Below are positions 24,145 through 35,062 of a stretch of 64,000 nucleotides of DNA, piece by piece. The notes below the pieces were generated by a model. It was not told the DNA's origin. It saw only the letters and a list, made by a program, of their open reading frames with translations, and made no database searches. A program made the translations under genes and the position numbers. The DNA comes from Arcobacter_B sp049472135 (GTDB lineage Bacteria > Campylobacterota > Campylobacteria > Campylobacterales > Arcobacteraceae), in NCBI RefSeq assembly GCF_049472135.1, contig NZ_JBMOVV010000006.1, forward strand, positions 124,001 through 188,000. Reading direction: 5' to 3'. Numbering within the stretch: the first letter of the stretch is position 1; each line of letters opens with the position of its first letter.

Positions 24145-27100
24145 ATGTTTGACAAACTACTTAAATTTTTTGTAAATAACTCAAGAGTTAACTATACACT
24201 TTTTATTTTAGTTTTTGCTGTAGGAATTTGGTCTTATAATAAAACAGCAAAAGAGATTTTCCCAAGTTTTGAATTAGATATGATTTCAATTAGAGGCTCA
24301 TACACAGGTGCTTCTGTTGATATTCTTGATAGGATGGCAGTTGCTGAGATTGAAGACAATCTAAAAAATATAGATAGTGTCGATAATATGACAACTGTTA
24401 TTTCTCCTGGTCGTTTTTCAATTATCTTAGAACTTAAAAAAGGTAAAGATAAATACAATGAAGCAAATAAGATAAAAGATACAATTACCCTAGTAAAATC
24501 AAATTTGCCTTCAGATATGGATGAACCAAGTGTAAATGTACTTGACAGAAGTAGATCTGTAGTTGATATTTCACTAACTTCATCAAAATATACTACAGAT
24601 GAATTAAAGCCTCTTGCTGATACTTTAAAGAGTAAAATTATAGGTATTCAAGGTATTAATGATATTACAATTTATGGTGATTCTGATAAATATTTTGAAG
24701 TTCTTTTAAATGACAAAAAAATCGAAGCTTTAGGTTTAAATAAAAATGAGATTTTTAGTGCAATTTCAACCCTATCATATATTTTCCCTGTGGGTAAGAT
24801 AGAAGACCCTAAAAAACACTATTATATCTCCACAAATAATGGAGCTAAAAATGCAATAGATTTTGCCAACACTATGATAAGAATTGGTGATAAAAATGTT
24901 TATGTAAAAGATATTGCAACTATTGCAAAAAAATATGAAGACTCTTCTACTCTATATTCATTTAATGGAAAAAATGCTTTATCTTTGGCAATAGAACAAA
25001 CAGAAACAGCAGATGCTTTGACTATTGTAAAACAGATAAAAAAGCTACTTCCTAAACTTGAAGAGCAGAATCCAGATATTAATATTACAATTGCTGATGA
25101 TAATAGTGAAAGAATTGCAGACAGACTTAATATTGTTGTATCAAATATTCTTTTAGGAATTATGCTAATCACTCTTCTTGTAATGATTTTAATCAACTTT
25201 AGAATGTCATTTATTATTGCAATTGGTATTCCAACATCATTTGTAATTGCTGCTATTTATATGTATTTTAGTGGTTATACAATAAACATGATTTCACTTG
25301 TTGGTGTTTTAATTGCAATTGGTATTGTTGTTGATGATGCCATTGTTGTAAGTGAAAATATTCAACAACATATTGAAGAAGGACATCCACCTAAACAAGC
25401 AGCAATTATGGGTGCAAGTGAAATGGTTAAACCTGTTACAATTGCATCTTTAACAACTCTATTCTCATTTTTACCAATTTTGATGATTAGTGGAACAATG
25501 GGTGAAGTAATGAAGCTAATTCCTATTGCTTTAAGTGCATTAGTTGTAGCTTCACTAATCGAATCATTTATCTTTCTACCTATTCATGCAGCCCATGCTT
25601 TAAAAAATGGATCAAAAGTTACATCTTGGGAAAAAGCAAATAGAGTTTACAATTCAATTATTCATTTCTTTATGAACTGGAAAAAGACATTTTTAACTAT
25701 ATTTATTATTATGGTTCCACTTTTAACTTTTTATGAATTTTCAACTTCAAAGTTTCAATTATTTCCTAAGTTTGATGCTTCTGATGTAAAACTTACATTT
25801 AAAGCAAATGCAAATACTACACTTGAAGAATCATTTAGAATTGTACAAGAGATTGAAAAAGAGTTTATGGAAAAAGAAGAACAATTCTTTATTAAAAGTA
25901 TAGACTCTGTTGCTGGATTTAGAAGAGATGTTGGAGGAAATAGTGAAAACTTTCCTTATGTTATGTATATGACTATTGAGCTTAAAAAACTTAAACCTTC
26001 AAATATTTTAGATAAATATGTTACACCAAACCTTAGTTTTTATTATGATGAAGAAGGTAGAGAAAGAACTCTAAAATCAAAACAAATAGCAGCAAAAATC
26101 AAAAAATTTATAGAAAAAAAGAACTTCAAAGAGAAGTATCAATTAGAAGAAATTTCTGTATTAGAAAGAAAAGTAGGACCTGTTAAATCAGATATAAAAA
26201 TAGGTTTAGTATCAAATAATAATCAAAAAGTAATTACTGCTATTGAGTCTTTACACAATGAGATTTCATCATTTGAAGGTATAAAGTCTGTTTCAAACTC
26301 TTTAAAGTTTGGTATTGATGAGATAAAACTAAAAGTAAATAGCTATGGTGAATCTTTAGGTATTACTGAATCATTTATAGGTTCATACCTTTCAAATCTT
26401 TATTTATTAAAAAAGAAAGGTGTTTCTTTTGATGAAAAAGAGATGTTAGATATAAAAATCAAATCACAAAATAAAGATGATTTTGAAAGCTTTAAAAACT
26501 CACAAATTCCACTAAGCAATGGAAAATTTGTATTACTGCATGAAGTAGTAGAAATCAATACTTTAAGAGCCTTTGAACAACTAATCAAAGATAATGGAGA
26601 AAAGAACTTCTATATTTATGCAAATGTTGACCCTGATATTATTACAGCATCTGAAGTTTTAGAAAGAATCGATTCTAAACTGAAAAAAATAGAAGAAAAT
26701 GGGATAAGAATTATTCTAAAAGGTGAAGCAGAAAAGAAAAAAGATTTAAAAAATGATATGCTTTTAGCAACAGCCTTAGCACTTGTTTTAATCATGCTTT
26801 CAATGCTTTATTTATTTAATTCATTTAGAGAAACATTTATTGTAATGAGTATTATTCCTTTCTCAATTCTAGGAGTTTTAATAGGTCATAAAATCATGGG
26901 ACTAAATCTATCAATGCCTTCTATGATTGGAGCTTTAGGACTTGCTGGAGTTGTTATAAACGATGGTATTATTATGATGACTTATCTTAAAAAAGCAAAA
27001 ACATTAGATGAGATTTTTGTAAGAGCTACGAAAAGATTTAGACCTATTATTATTACGACTGTTACTACAATAATAGGTATGAGTTCATTAATATTCTTCC

Positions 27101-27237
27101 CAACAGGACAAGCAGTTATTTTCCAACCAATTGCAATTGCATTAGGATTTGGATTAGCATGGGGAACGATTTTAAATCTTATTTATCTTCCAGTACTTTA
27201 TACAATCACTCATAGGTTAAGAAAAAACAAGAGTTAA
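24145..27237 (+). CDS. RND-family efflux permease (HAE1/AcrB-like)
   Basis: The 1030-residue protein has the RND topology: an N-terminal helix, a large periplasmic loop, a block of helices 2-6 with GIVVDDAIVVSENIQQH in helix 4, a second large periplasmic loop and a final block with GLAGVVINDGIIMMTYL. The adjacent Asp pair in helix 4 is the proton-relay site. Members export drugs, metals or other small molecules across the envelope. No membrane fusion protein or outer membrane channel gene is adjacent, which is unusual; partners must be encoded elsewhere. The gene has its own promoter region (TATAAT at 24111-24116). Confidence 0.93.
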   Translation: MFDKLLKFFVNNSRVNYTLFILVFAVGIWSYNKTAKEIFPSFELDMISIRGSYTGASVDILDRMAVAEIEDNLKNIDSVDNMTTVISPGRFSIILELKKGKDKYNEANKIKDTITLVKSNLPSDMDEPSVNVLDRSRSVVDISLTSSKYTTDELKPLADTLKSKIIGIQGINDITIYGDSDKYFEVLLNDKKIEALGLNKNEIFSAISTLSYIFPVGKIEDPKKHYYISTNNGAKNAIDFANTMIRIGDKNVYVKDIATIAKKYEDSSTLYSFNGKNALSLAIEQTETADALTIVKQIKKLLPKLEEQNPDINITIADDNSERIADRLNIVVSNILLGIMLITLLVMILINFRMSFIIAIGIPTSFVIAAIYMYFSGYTINMISLVGVLIAIGIVVDDAIVVSENIQQHIEEGHPPKQAAIMGASEMVKPVTIASLTTLFSFLPILMISGTMGEVMKLIPIALSALVVASLIESFIFLPIHAAHALKNGSKVTSWEKANRVYNSIIHFFMNWKKTFLTIFIIMVPLLTFYEFSTSKFQLFPKFDASDVKLTFKANANTTLEESFRIVQEIEKEFMEKEEQFFIKSIDSVAGFRRDVGGNSENFPYVMYMTIELKKLKPSNILDKYVTPNLSFYYDEEGRERTLKSKQIAAKIKKFIEKKNFKEKYQLEEISVLERKVGPVKSDIKIGLVSNNNQKVITAIESLHNEISSFEGIKSVSNSLKFGIDEIKLKVNSYGESLGITESFIGSYLSNLYLLKKKGVSFDEKEMLDIKIKSQNKDDFESFKNSQIPLSNGKFVLLHEVVEINTLRAFEQLIKDNGEKNFYIYANVDPDIITASEVLERIDSKLKKIEENGIRIILKGEAEKKKDLKNDMLLATALALVLIMLSMLYLFNSFRETFIVMSIIPFSILGVLIGHKIMGLNLSMPSMIGALGLAGVVINDGIIMMTYLKKAKTLDEIFVRATKRFRPIIITTVTTIIGMSSLIFFPTGQAVIFQPIAIALGFGLAWGTILNLIYLPVLYTITHRLRKNKS

Positions 27238-27248
27238 TTCTCTTGTTT
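27225..27248. terminator. Bidirectional terminator between RND permease and histidine kinase
   Basis: AAACAAGAG and CTCTTGTTT form a 9-bp perfect stem with a 6-base loop. It has A- and T-rich flanks on both sides and covers the stop codons of both convergent genes. Confidence 0.65.
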
Positions 27249-29342
27249 AAAATCTATTAAAAACTCTAAACCTTTTAAGTTTGAATTTTGATATTTAAAT
27301 TCTGTATTTTTTAGACTTATTTTAAAATTCATTTGTTTAGTTAAAATCTCTTGAACTATATATAAGCCAAGCCCTACTCCTTGAGCTTTATGTTTAGTAG
27401 TAAAGTAAGGTTCAAAAATCTTTTCAAGAATAGTCTCATCAACACCTTTACCAGAATCTTTAATAGATAAAGTTTCATCTTTTATACTTACATAAATAAC
27501 TCTTTTTTCATCTACAGATAATTTTTTTAGGGATTCTATAGAGTTTTCTAATACTTTTAATAAAGCTTGTTTAAACTCATTTTCAAAAATATTAACTCTA
27601 AAGTCTTTTTGAATATCAACTTCAAGACTTATGCTATTTTGTTTTAACATAGAATCTATATAATCTAACGTTTCAATAACTACTTGAGATAAAAGTTTGT
27701 TTTGTATTGCTTCATCTGTTTCAAAAAAGTTTCTAAAGTTCTCTATTGTATTTGATAAAAACTTAGCTTTATCCACTATCAAAGAGCATGAGCTATTAAG
27801 CTCTTTATCATTTAGAGTTCCAAGCTGTTTATAAAGCTGCATTGAACTTGCTGCTGTAGTTATGACATTTAAAGGTTGTCTCCATTGATGAGCGATATTA
27901 TGTAACATCTCAGCAATTGAAGCCATTTTATTTTGTTGGAATATTAGTTTATCTTTTTGTTTTGATTCTTCTTGTAATCTTATTTCATAAGTAATATCAG
28001 TTAAAGTTACAATTATAAAACTATCTACATTGTTTTGAGATACATTTAATTTAAAATGTCTTAAATCTTTATTACAATCATACATCGCAGCTTTAAAAGA
28101 AGAGTTTGGATTAGCAAGAACATATTCTGCCCAATTTAAGCCATCATAATCTTTTTCCAATACATATGATTCATCATCTTCAAAAGGAACAAACTGAGTA
28201 CAAACACAAGTATACTTATCTTTAAACTCTTTAAGCGTTTTAAACTCTGGAAAAAAGTTTAATAACTGTTTATTCGAATTTATAATCTCTTCACCATCAG
28301 TTATAACAATAATATTTAATTGTGAATCTAAAAGAAGCTGAGTTTTATTCTTTTGAGTTTTTAACTTTCGTACACTTCTGATTAGGTTTTTATTTAATTT
28401 ATTCATGTTTTTCATATAGTTTCTATATGAGTAAACAATTATTATAAAAATAAGAACAATAACTAAAAATATAGTTAGTATGAAAGCTTGTGTTTTAAAA
28501 TCACTTATTGATTTAGTATCTATGCTATTTAAATCTTTGAATAATAGAATATAGCCTAAATCATTCTCTATTTTTAATCTAGTAAATAGATAGTTCTCAA
28601 AAATTGAGTAGTTGCCTATTTGTACTAGTTCATCTATTTTCTCTTCATTTAAAATATTTAAAATATCATTTGAAGCATCTAAATTAGCAACATAATAAGA
28701 GCCTATAAACTTTTTTGAAAAAGGATATTTTATTTTGTCAGTGTATTTTTTATCTGCTATTATAATTGCACTAAAACCATGGGACAAAATACTTTTTGAA
28801 ATAGAATTGAATTTTGTGATTGCTTCTAAATAAGCTATGATTTTGTCATTATTTACAATCGGAACTAAAGCTTTAAAACCTAGTCCAAACTCATAAACTT
28901 CTATATACTTTTTTTCTAAGAAATTATCTTTATCAAAATCTTTTTTTAAAACAGGAAAGCTATCTTGTTCTTTTAGCCAAGACCTATACAAAGTATTTCC
29001 ATTTTTATCATATAAACTAATCCATAAATTCTTATAATTTGTATTTTCTCTTAACTTAAGAGATAGTTCATCTAATTTTAAAGAGTTGAAATCATTTGTT
29101 TTTATTGCAGTTAAAATACTTGAGTCACGAACTAAAGGTATAGAAATAGCCATGTTTGCATTTTTTTTATTATTTATTAGAGTGTTTGTACTTTTTTTAA
29201 TATCTTCAACTAAGGACTCATACATTTCATTGGTTAAGGTATTCTCTTTTTTGATGATGTAAATACTTGCTAAAACAATAGCAATTACTAAAAAACTTGA
29301 AAATACAGATATAAATTTGTAAGTATCTTTTTTGTAGTTCAT
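27234..29342 (-). CDS. Membrane sensor histidine kinase
   Basis: The 702-residue protein has a membrane helix at about 12-30, a periplasmic Cache-like sensor domain to about 275, a second helix (AFILTIFLVIVLIFIIIVYS), a PAS-like segment and a kinase core. The phosphorylated His lies in HNIAHQWRQPLN, a form common in Campylobacterota kinases. The ATPase domain has the N box ENSIESL, G1 DSGKGVDE and G2 GVGLGLYIV. There is no response regulator next to it, so it is an orphan. The signal is unknown; the conserved middle region contains Cys pairs (YTCVCTQF) that might respond to redox state or metals. Confidence 0.9.
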   Translation of the reverse strand: MNYKKDTYKFISVFSSFLVIAIVLASIYIIKKENTLTNEMYESLVEDIKKSTNTLINNKKNANMAISIPLVRDSSILTAIKTNDFNSLKLDELSLKLRENTNYKNLWISLYDKNGNTLYRSWLKEQDSFPVLKKDFDKDNFLEKKYIEVYEFGLGFKALVPIVNNDKIIAYLEAITKFNSISKSILSHGFSAIIIADKKYTDKIKYPFSKKFIGSYYVANLDASNDILNILNEEKIDELVQIGNYSIFENYLFTRLKIENDLGYILLFKDLNSIDTKSISDFKTQAFILTIFLVIVLIFIIIVYSYRNYMKNMNKLNKNLIRSVRKLKTQKNKTQLLLDSQLNIIVITDGEEIINSNKQLLNFFPEFKTLKEFKDKYTCVCTQFVPFEDDESYVLEKDYDGLNWAEYVLANPNSSFKAAMYDCNKDLRHFKLNVSQNNVDSFIIVTLTDITYEIRLQEESKQKDKLIFQQNKMASIAEMLHNIAHQWRQPLNVITTAASSMQLYKQLGTLNDKELNSSCSLIVDKAKFLSNTIENFRNFFETDEAIQNKLLSQVVIETLDYIDSMLKQNSISLEVDIQKDFRVNIFENEFKQALLKVLENSIESLKKLSVDEKRVIYVSIKDETLSIKDSGKGVDETILEKIFEPYFTTKHKAQGVGLGLYIVQEILTKQMNFKISLKNTEFKYQNSNLKGLEFLIDFKQEN

Positions 29343-29406
29343 TGTGTTACTTCTAAAATATTTTATTATTATATTTTATAATAAATGAACTTCTAGTTTT
29401 ATAATT

Positions 29407-30177
29407 TTAGATTATAAATGCAAAACTTTTAATAGCTGAAATACTTAATTCATATGGTTCAACATCAACTTGTCTTAATGAATATCTAACATTTAAAAGT
29501 ATTCTTTCCATTAAAATCTCAAATGAAAAGTTTGAATGGTCATAAATTGTCTCTTTATTATTTTTGATATATTCAAGGTTATTTATAACATTTAAATCTT
29601 TACTGTTTTTATTCATAAGCTCTAGTTGCCAATTATTTTGCCATGTATTAAATAAATATTTAGAGTTAAAATCTTTATTTGTTCTAACTTTCCATCTAAT
29701 AACTTGAAGATAAGTATAAAGTTCTTGCATATACTTTTGATTATATTGACTAGCAATAAATTGATGTTTATTCTCTAATCCAAAAGCTTTATATATTAAT
29801 TTATAAAGTCCTAAAATTAAAAAATCATTTCTATTTTCAATATCATTTTGAGTGAAAGCATAATACAAATACTCATTTGCTGTTTCAAGTTTATATCCAT
29901 CTTGAATAATGTTTATATAATCATCTTTTGCATCGATTTGAGCATAAATATTTTTTGAAAGCTTTTCATTATAAGAATAAGGATTTCTTAAATCTAATCT
30001 TTTTTTATACTCTTTTAGATCTTTTAAAATCTCATTTCTATAGTTTGCTACTAATGTAGCTGAGTTTGTTTGAATAGCACTTGAAAGTGTTGATTGGTTT
30101 ACTGCGCAGCCTTGAAAAAGAAAAATAAATAGTGTTAATAACCAAACTTTGATACCTGTTTTAAATTTCATTTTCAA
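29407..30177 (-). CDS. Lipoprotein of unknown function
   Basis: The 256-residue protein has a lipoprotein signal sequence with lipobox FQGC and acylated C24. It is followed by a mostly helical domain with many Tyr, Asn and Lys residues (YAQIDAKDDYINIIQDGYKL; FLILGLYKLIYKAFGLENKH). I do not recognise a family, though the helical pattern recalls TPR-like or DUF-type lipoproteins. It lies 20 bases downstream of valS on the same strand. Confidence 0.75.
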   Translation of the reverse strand: MKMKFKTGIKVWLLTLFIFLFQGCAVNQSTLSSAIQTNSATLVANYRNEILKDLKEYKKRLDLRNPYSYNEKLSKNIYAQIDAKDDYINIIQDGYKLETANEYLYYAFTQNDIENRNDFLILGLYKLIYKAFGLENKHQFIASQYNQKYMQELYTYLQVIRWKVRTNKDFNSKYLFNTWQNNWQLELMNKNSKDLNVINNLEYIKNNKETIYDHSNFSFEILMERILLNVRYSLRQVDVEPYELSISAIKSFAFII

Positions 30178-30197
30178 GCCTTTTTTATTAAAAGCTA

Positions 30198-32816
30198 TTA
30201 AGAAATAGCTTTTAATTCATTTTCAATTTTTTCTAATTTTACTCTTGCATCTTCTAATGCTTTTTTATTCTCTGCAACAACTGCCTCAGGAGCATTTGCT
30301 ACAAATCTTTCATTTGATAACATTCCGTTTAGTTTATCAAATTCTTTTTGAGTTTTCTCTTTTTGTTTAGTTAATTTATCAATAATTGGAGACATATCAA
30401 TCTCACTTGTTGGTAAATATACTTCTAAATTATCAGATACATCTGTAATTGAGTTTTCTACTTTTGCATCAACAAACTCAATATCTTCAACTTTTGCAAG
30501 TTTTTGAATAAATGGTTTTGCTAATTGTGTATCAATCTCTTTATCTAATTTAATATATGCTTTAGCAATTTTAGAGTTACCCATGTCAATGATTACTTTT
30601 GCTCTTCTTAAAGCAGTAATTGCTTCTTCAATTATTTCAAACATAGCTTCTGTTTGCTCATCTTTTGCAATATCTTTAGGGAAAGAAGTAACCATAAGTG
30701 AATCAGCACCCTCTTCTAAAGAACTACCTGATAACTTGTGATATAAATAATCAGAAATAAATGGCATAAATGGAGAAACTAATTTTAAAGTCTCTTTGAA
30801 AATTGCACCTAATTCAGAAATAGACTCTTTTGAAGCTTTTGAGTACTCAATACCCCAATCACAGAATTCAGTCCACACAAATTTATATAAAATTGAAGCA
30901 GCTTCATTAAATTTAAATGCTTCTAGTGCCTCTCTTACATCTTCAACTGCAGTGCTAAGTCTTGATTGCATATACTTACCAAGTGCTGTTTGAATTTCAA
31001 TATCTTTTAAATCAGCAAAAGTATCAACATTTAATGTTAAGAAATTAGCTGCATTATATAACTTGTTTGTAAAGTTTCTAAATTGCTCTAAGTTTTTAGC
31101 ACCAAGTTTAATATCTCTTCCTTGAACTGCAAGGTAAGCAAGTGTAAATCTAATAATATCAGCAGAGTGTTCCTCAACCATATCAAGTGGGTCAATTACA
31201 TTACCTTTTGATTTAGACATCTTAGCTCCATGCTCATCTCTTACAAGAGCATGCATATAAATATCTTTAAATGGCAGTTCACCTTGGAAGTGATCACCCA
31301 TCATCATCATTCTAGCAACCCAGAAGAACATAATATCAAAACCAGTAATTAATAAAGAGTTTGGATAGAAATCTTTCATATCTTGCTCTAAATCATATAA
31401 TTCTGGTAATTTACCATTATTTCCCCAACCTAATGGTGACATTGCCCATAAAGCAGAAGAGAACCAAGTATCTAATACATCTGGGTCTTGTGTATAGTGT
31501 TTCTCACCACACTTAGGACAAGCTTCTGGCTCATCTGCTTTATCAGCCCATTGGTGATTACAAGAATCACAAGTAAATACAGGAATTCTATGTCCCCACC
31601 ATAACTGTCTTGAAATACACCAAGGTCTTAACTCATCCATCCATGCAGTATATGAGTTAATCCAGTGTTGTGGGTGGAAGTTGTTGTGTGCTTTTGTTTT
31701 TTCAATTGAAGATTTAGCAACTTCTTCACTTAAGAACCATTGTTGAGAAATAAATGGCTCAACAATATTTTTACATCTGTAACAGTGACCTACTTGATGA
31801 ACGTGCTCATCAATTTTTACAATATATCCTTCAGCTTGTAACTTATCAACAATTGGTTGTCTAGCTTCAAGTCTCTCTAACCCTGCAAACTCTCCACAGT
31901 ATTCATTTAAAATACCAGCTTCATCAAATACTTTGATAAACTCTAAATCGTGTCTTTTACCTACTTCGTAGTCATTTTGGTCATGTGCAGGAGTTACTTT
32001 TACAACACCTGTTCCAAATTCCATATCAACATGAGAGTCTGTAATAACTTTAATTTTTCTATCAGTTAATGGTAATAATACTTCTTTTCCAACGATATTA
32101 GTATATCTTTCATCATCAGGATGAACCATAATAGCTGTATCCCCAAAGTATGTTTCAGGTCTTGTAGTTGCTACTTGAAGCTCGCCTGAACCATCAGCAA
32201 ACTTATAAATCATATGATAGAATTTACCATTTACCTCTTCATGCTCAACTTCAATATCTGATAACGCACCATCATGAGTACACCAGTTTACCATATAGTT
32301 ATTTTGAGTGATAAATCCATCATTATATAAAGATACAAAAGCTTCTTTTACGGCCTCTTTAAGACCTTCATCCATTGTAAATCTTTCTCTTTTCCAAGCA
32401 GGAGTAACACCAAGCTTTCTCATTTGGTGTACGATATTTCCACCTGAAGTCTCTTTTTGAAGCCAAGCTCTCTCTAAAAACTTTTCTCTTCCAATCTCTT
32501 CTTTTGTAGTACCCTCAGCTAAAAGTTGTTTTTCAACAACATTTTGAGTAGCAATACCAGCATGGTCAGTTCCAGGTTGCCATAAAGTTTTGAACCCGTC
32601 CATTCTTTTATATCTAGTAATAATATCTTGTAATGTAAATGTAAGTGCATGACCAATATGTAAACTTCCCGTTACATTTGGTGGTGGCATCATAATAGAG
32701 AAGTTCTTCCCTTCTTCTTGTATATCTTTGTTTCCATCAATTTCGAAGTAACCTCTGTCTTCACAAATCTTATAAAACTTGTCTTCTACTTTTGATGGTT
32801 CGTACTTGTTACTCAT
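30198..32816 (-). CDS. valS: Valyl-tRNA synthetase
   Basis: The 872-residue class I synthetase has the HIGH motif at 53-56 (PPPNVTGSLHIGHALT) and KMSKS (GAKMSKSKGNVIDP). It also has a zinc-knuckle insertion (CDSCNHQW... CPKCGEKHY), the editing domain with TTRPETYFGD, and a C-terminal coiled coil (MSPIIDKLTKQKEKTQKEFDKLNGML) typical of ValRS. It charges tRNA-Val in the cytoplasm. Length is normal. It is followed closely by the lipoprotein gene. Confidence 0.98.
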   Translation of the reverse strand: MSNKYEPSKVEDKFYKICEDRGYFEIDGNKDIQEEGKNFSIMMPPPNVTGSLHIGHALTFTLQDIITRYKRMDGFKTLWQPGTDHAGIATQNVVEKQLLAEGTTKEEIGREKFLERAWLQKETSGGNIVHQMRKLGVTPAWKRERFTMDEGLKEAVKEAFVSLYNDGFITQNNYMVNWCTHDGALSDIEVEHEEVNGKFYHMIYKFADGSGELQVATTRPETYFGDTAIMVHPDDERYTNIVGKEVLLPLTDRKIKVITDSHVDMEFGTGVVKVTPAHDQNDYEVGKRHDLEFIKVFDEAGILNEYCGEFAGLERLEARQPIVDKLQAEGYIVKIDEHVHQVGHCYRCKNIVEPFISQQWFLSEEVAKSSIEKTKAHNNFHPQHWINSYTAWMDELRPWCISRQLWWGHRIPVFTCDSCNHQWADKADEPEACPKCGEKHYTQDPDVLDTWFSSALWAMSPLGWGNNGKLPELYDLEQDMKDFYPNSLLITGFDIMFFWVARMMMMGDHFQGELPFKDIYMHALVRDEHGAKMSKSKGNVIDPLDMVEEHSADIIRFTLAYLAVQGRDIKLGAKNLEQFRNFTNKLYNAANFLTLNVDTFADLKDIEIQTALGKYMQSRLSTAVEDVREALEAFKFNEAASILYKFVWTEFCDWGIEYSKASKESISELGAIFKETLKLVSPFMPFISDYLYHKLSGSSLEEGADSLMVTSFPKDIAKDEQTEAMFEIIEEAITALRRAKVIIDMGNSKIAKAYIKLDKEIDTQLAKPFIQKLAKVEDIEFVDAKVENSITDVSDNLEVYLPTSEIDMSPIIDKLTKQKEKTQKEFDKLNGMLSNERFVANAPEAVVAENKKALEDARVKLEKIENELKAIS

Positions 32817-32908
32817 AAAACTTCCTTAAATTTTGTTCCGTATAATAAAGATAAGTTATAACTCTTTATTAGTAAAATATGCGCGATTATAGCTAAATAA
32901 TCCTTATA

Positions 32909-34978
32909 TTATATTTGAGGGTCTCCTGCTACTTTCTCTTCATCATCACCTTTTACAAGGCCTGCTTCTCTTAAAAATGGACTAGCTACAAAAGTTAGTT
33001 TTTTTATTTTGTCATATTTTGCAAAAGATAAATAAAGTATATCTTTAGCTCTAGTAACGGCAACATAAAAAAGCCTTCTTTCTTCTTCTATACTTCCACC
33101 TTTTGACATAAGTTTTCTATTTGGAAATCTTCCATCCATCAAATCAATTACATAAACTTCTTTGAACTCTAAACCTTTTGAAGCATGAACAGAAAGAAGA
33201 TTTACTCCATCCCCTTCACTCATCTCACTTCCACCTAAAATCATAGAATTAACAAATTTTGAAAGGTCATTAAAGTTTCTAGAAAGATTTTTTAAAAGCA
33301 TTACTTTTCTATTAATTTTAGCTAAGGCTTTAGTCTTTTGCATAACATTAATAGTTCCATCTTTTTGTGTTGCTCTTTTTGTTGCTAAAAGCTCTTTAAT
33401 TTTTGAATACATCATAGAAGATGAAATATTAGAAAGTAATGTTTCTGGATTTTTACTTCTTCTTAAATGTTTTAAAAGTAAGTAAAAGTCATAAACATAT
33501 TTAGCTCCATCTACTGAAAGTTTTGGATGTTTTAAAATAGGATTTCCTAAAAAAGCCTCTTCAAAAGCACAATCTTTAAACTTAGATACAGAACCTAACT
33601 CTATAAAATCATCAAATAATCCCAATTGGATATTTTTAACTTTATTTGATTCATATGGATTTTTAATATCTTTATCAGGATAAAACAATCCTTTAAATAA
33701 ATCTCCATGCCCCAATTTAATCAATGCGTCAAAAATATCTTTTGCAATTGCTTTTCCTATTCCTTTTCCATGTTCAAGTACATGAATAAAAGCCATCATA
33801 TCATTATGAGAAAGTTGCATTACAAGCATATCTATGATAAATTTTATCTCAACAGAATCAAAGAAAGACATTCCACCTTTTCTTTTGGCAGGAATAGAAA
33901 ACTCTCTTAAATTTGCTTCAATTCCATCAGCACTAGAGTTATTTCTAAAGATAATAGCTATTTCATTATGAGGTGTATCAGTTTGAGAAATAAGCTCAGC
34001 TATATAATGGTATTGAGAGAAAAGCTCATTAAAGGCTAATAATCTTGGTTTATGATTTGTTTGCGTTCTCATAACTTCAAGATTCTTTTCATAAATTCTT
34101 TCATTATGTTCAATAACTTTTGTAGCTAAATCAAGTATAGGTTTTGAAGACCTATAGTTTTTTCTTAAAGTATAAACATTTGCATTTTTATATCTTGTTG
34201 AAAAAGTTGAAATAATTCCAATATCAGAACCATTAAAAGCATAAATACTTTGGTCATAATCTCCTACACAAAAAAGTGATTTTGGTCTAAATGCATCAAG
34301 TAGTCTTCCTTGTAAAGGATTAGTATCTTGATACTCATCAACTAAAATCTCTTTAAAGTCAAACTCTTGGGACTCTAAAGTTTCCAACATAATTGTAAGT
34401 AAATCATCAAAGTTAGCATAGCCGTATTTCTTTTTTAATTCATTAAACTCTAAAACTACATCTTCATATATCATCACATATAGTTCATGGTCTGGGTTTT
34501 TATTCTTCACCCAATCACCAAAACCTTCACCCTCATTTGAGTTTAAATATAAAGAGTACATATCATAAAGATAACCACCATCATATGGATTTACATCCTC
34601 TTCTCTCTCATAAAAAACTCTTTTTTCATAAAGAGATTTAAAAAGAGTTTTTAATTCATTTGGTTGTTTTAAAGTAATGTTTTTTTCTAGCTCTTTTAAA
34701 AGTTTATATGAAACAGAATGGAATGTTCCAGCCATAATCTGTTTTGCAACATCTTTTCCAAAATATTTTCCAACACGCTGAACCATTTCAGCTGCAGCTT
34801 TATTTGTAAAAGTTAATAAAAGTATTTCATTTGGTTGTACACCATTGTTAATAAGGTTTGCAATTCTTCCAACAATTGTAGATGTTTTACCTGTTCCCGC
34901 ACTTGCAATAATAAGGTTAAAACCCCTATCACAGGTAGCTGCTTCTAATTGTTCTTCATTAAGATTTGATAATGGCAT
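32909..34978 (-). CDS. UvrD/PcrA/Rep-like superfamily 1 DNA helicase
   Basis: The 689-residue protein has Walker A ASAGTGKTSTIVGR, motif Ia LTFTNKAAAEMVQR, motif II DEYQDTNPLQ, motif III VGDYDQSIYAFNGSDIGII, motif IV TLRKNYRSS and late motifs VHASKGLEFKEVYVI and FYVAVTRAKD. These define a 3'-5' SF1 helicase that acts in repair and replication restart. It is nearer Rep or PcrA than RecB in length. The start ATG at 34978 follows a short AT-rich leader downstream of the terminator at 35063-35094. Confidence 0.95.
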   Translation of the reverse strand: MPLSNLNEEQLEAATCDRGFNLIIASAGTGKTSTIVGRIANLINNGVQPNEILLLTFTNKAAAEMVQRVGKYFGKDVAKQIMAGTFHSVSYKLLKELEKNITLKQPNELKTLFKSLYEKRVFYEREEDVNPYDGGYLYDMYSLYLNSNEGEGFGDWVKNKNPDHELYVMIYEDVVLEFNELKKKYGYANFDDLLTIMLETLESQEFDFKEILVDEYQDTNPLQGRLLDAFRPKSLFCVGDYDQSIYAFNGSDIGIISTFSTRYKNANVYTLRKNYRSSKPILDLATKVIEHNERIYEKNLEVMRTQTNHKPRLLAFNELFSQYHYIAELISQTDTPHNEIAIIFRNNSSADGIEANLREFSIPAKRKGGMSFFDSVEIKFIIDMLVMQLSHNDMMAFIHVLEHGKGIGKAIAKDIFDALIKLGHGDLFKGLFYPDKDIKNPYESNKVKNIQLGLFDDFIELGSVSKFKDCAFEEAFLGNPILKHPKLSVDGAKYVYDFYLLLKHLRRSKNPETLLSNISSSMMYSKIKELLATKRATQKDGTINVMQKTKALAKINRKVMLLKNLSRNFNDLSKFVNSMILGGSEMSEGDGVNLLSVHASKGLEFKEVYVIDLMDGRFPNRKLMSKGGSIEEERRLFYVAVTRAKDILYLSFAKYDKIKKLTFVASPFLREAGLVKGDDEEKVAGDPQI

Positions 34979-35062
34979 GGGTTATATATTTTTTTTAGTA
35001 AGATTAATCATTTGTGAATATTAGCATAAATTAATTAAGAATTATTGAAGAGTATATACAAA

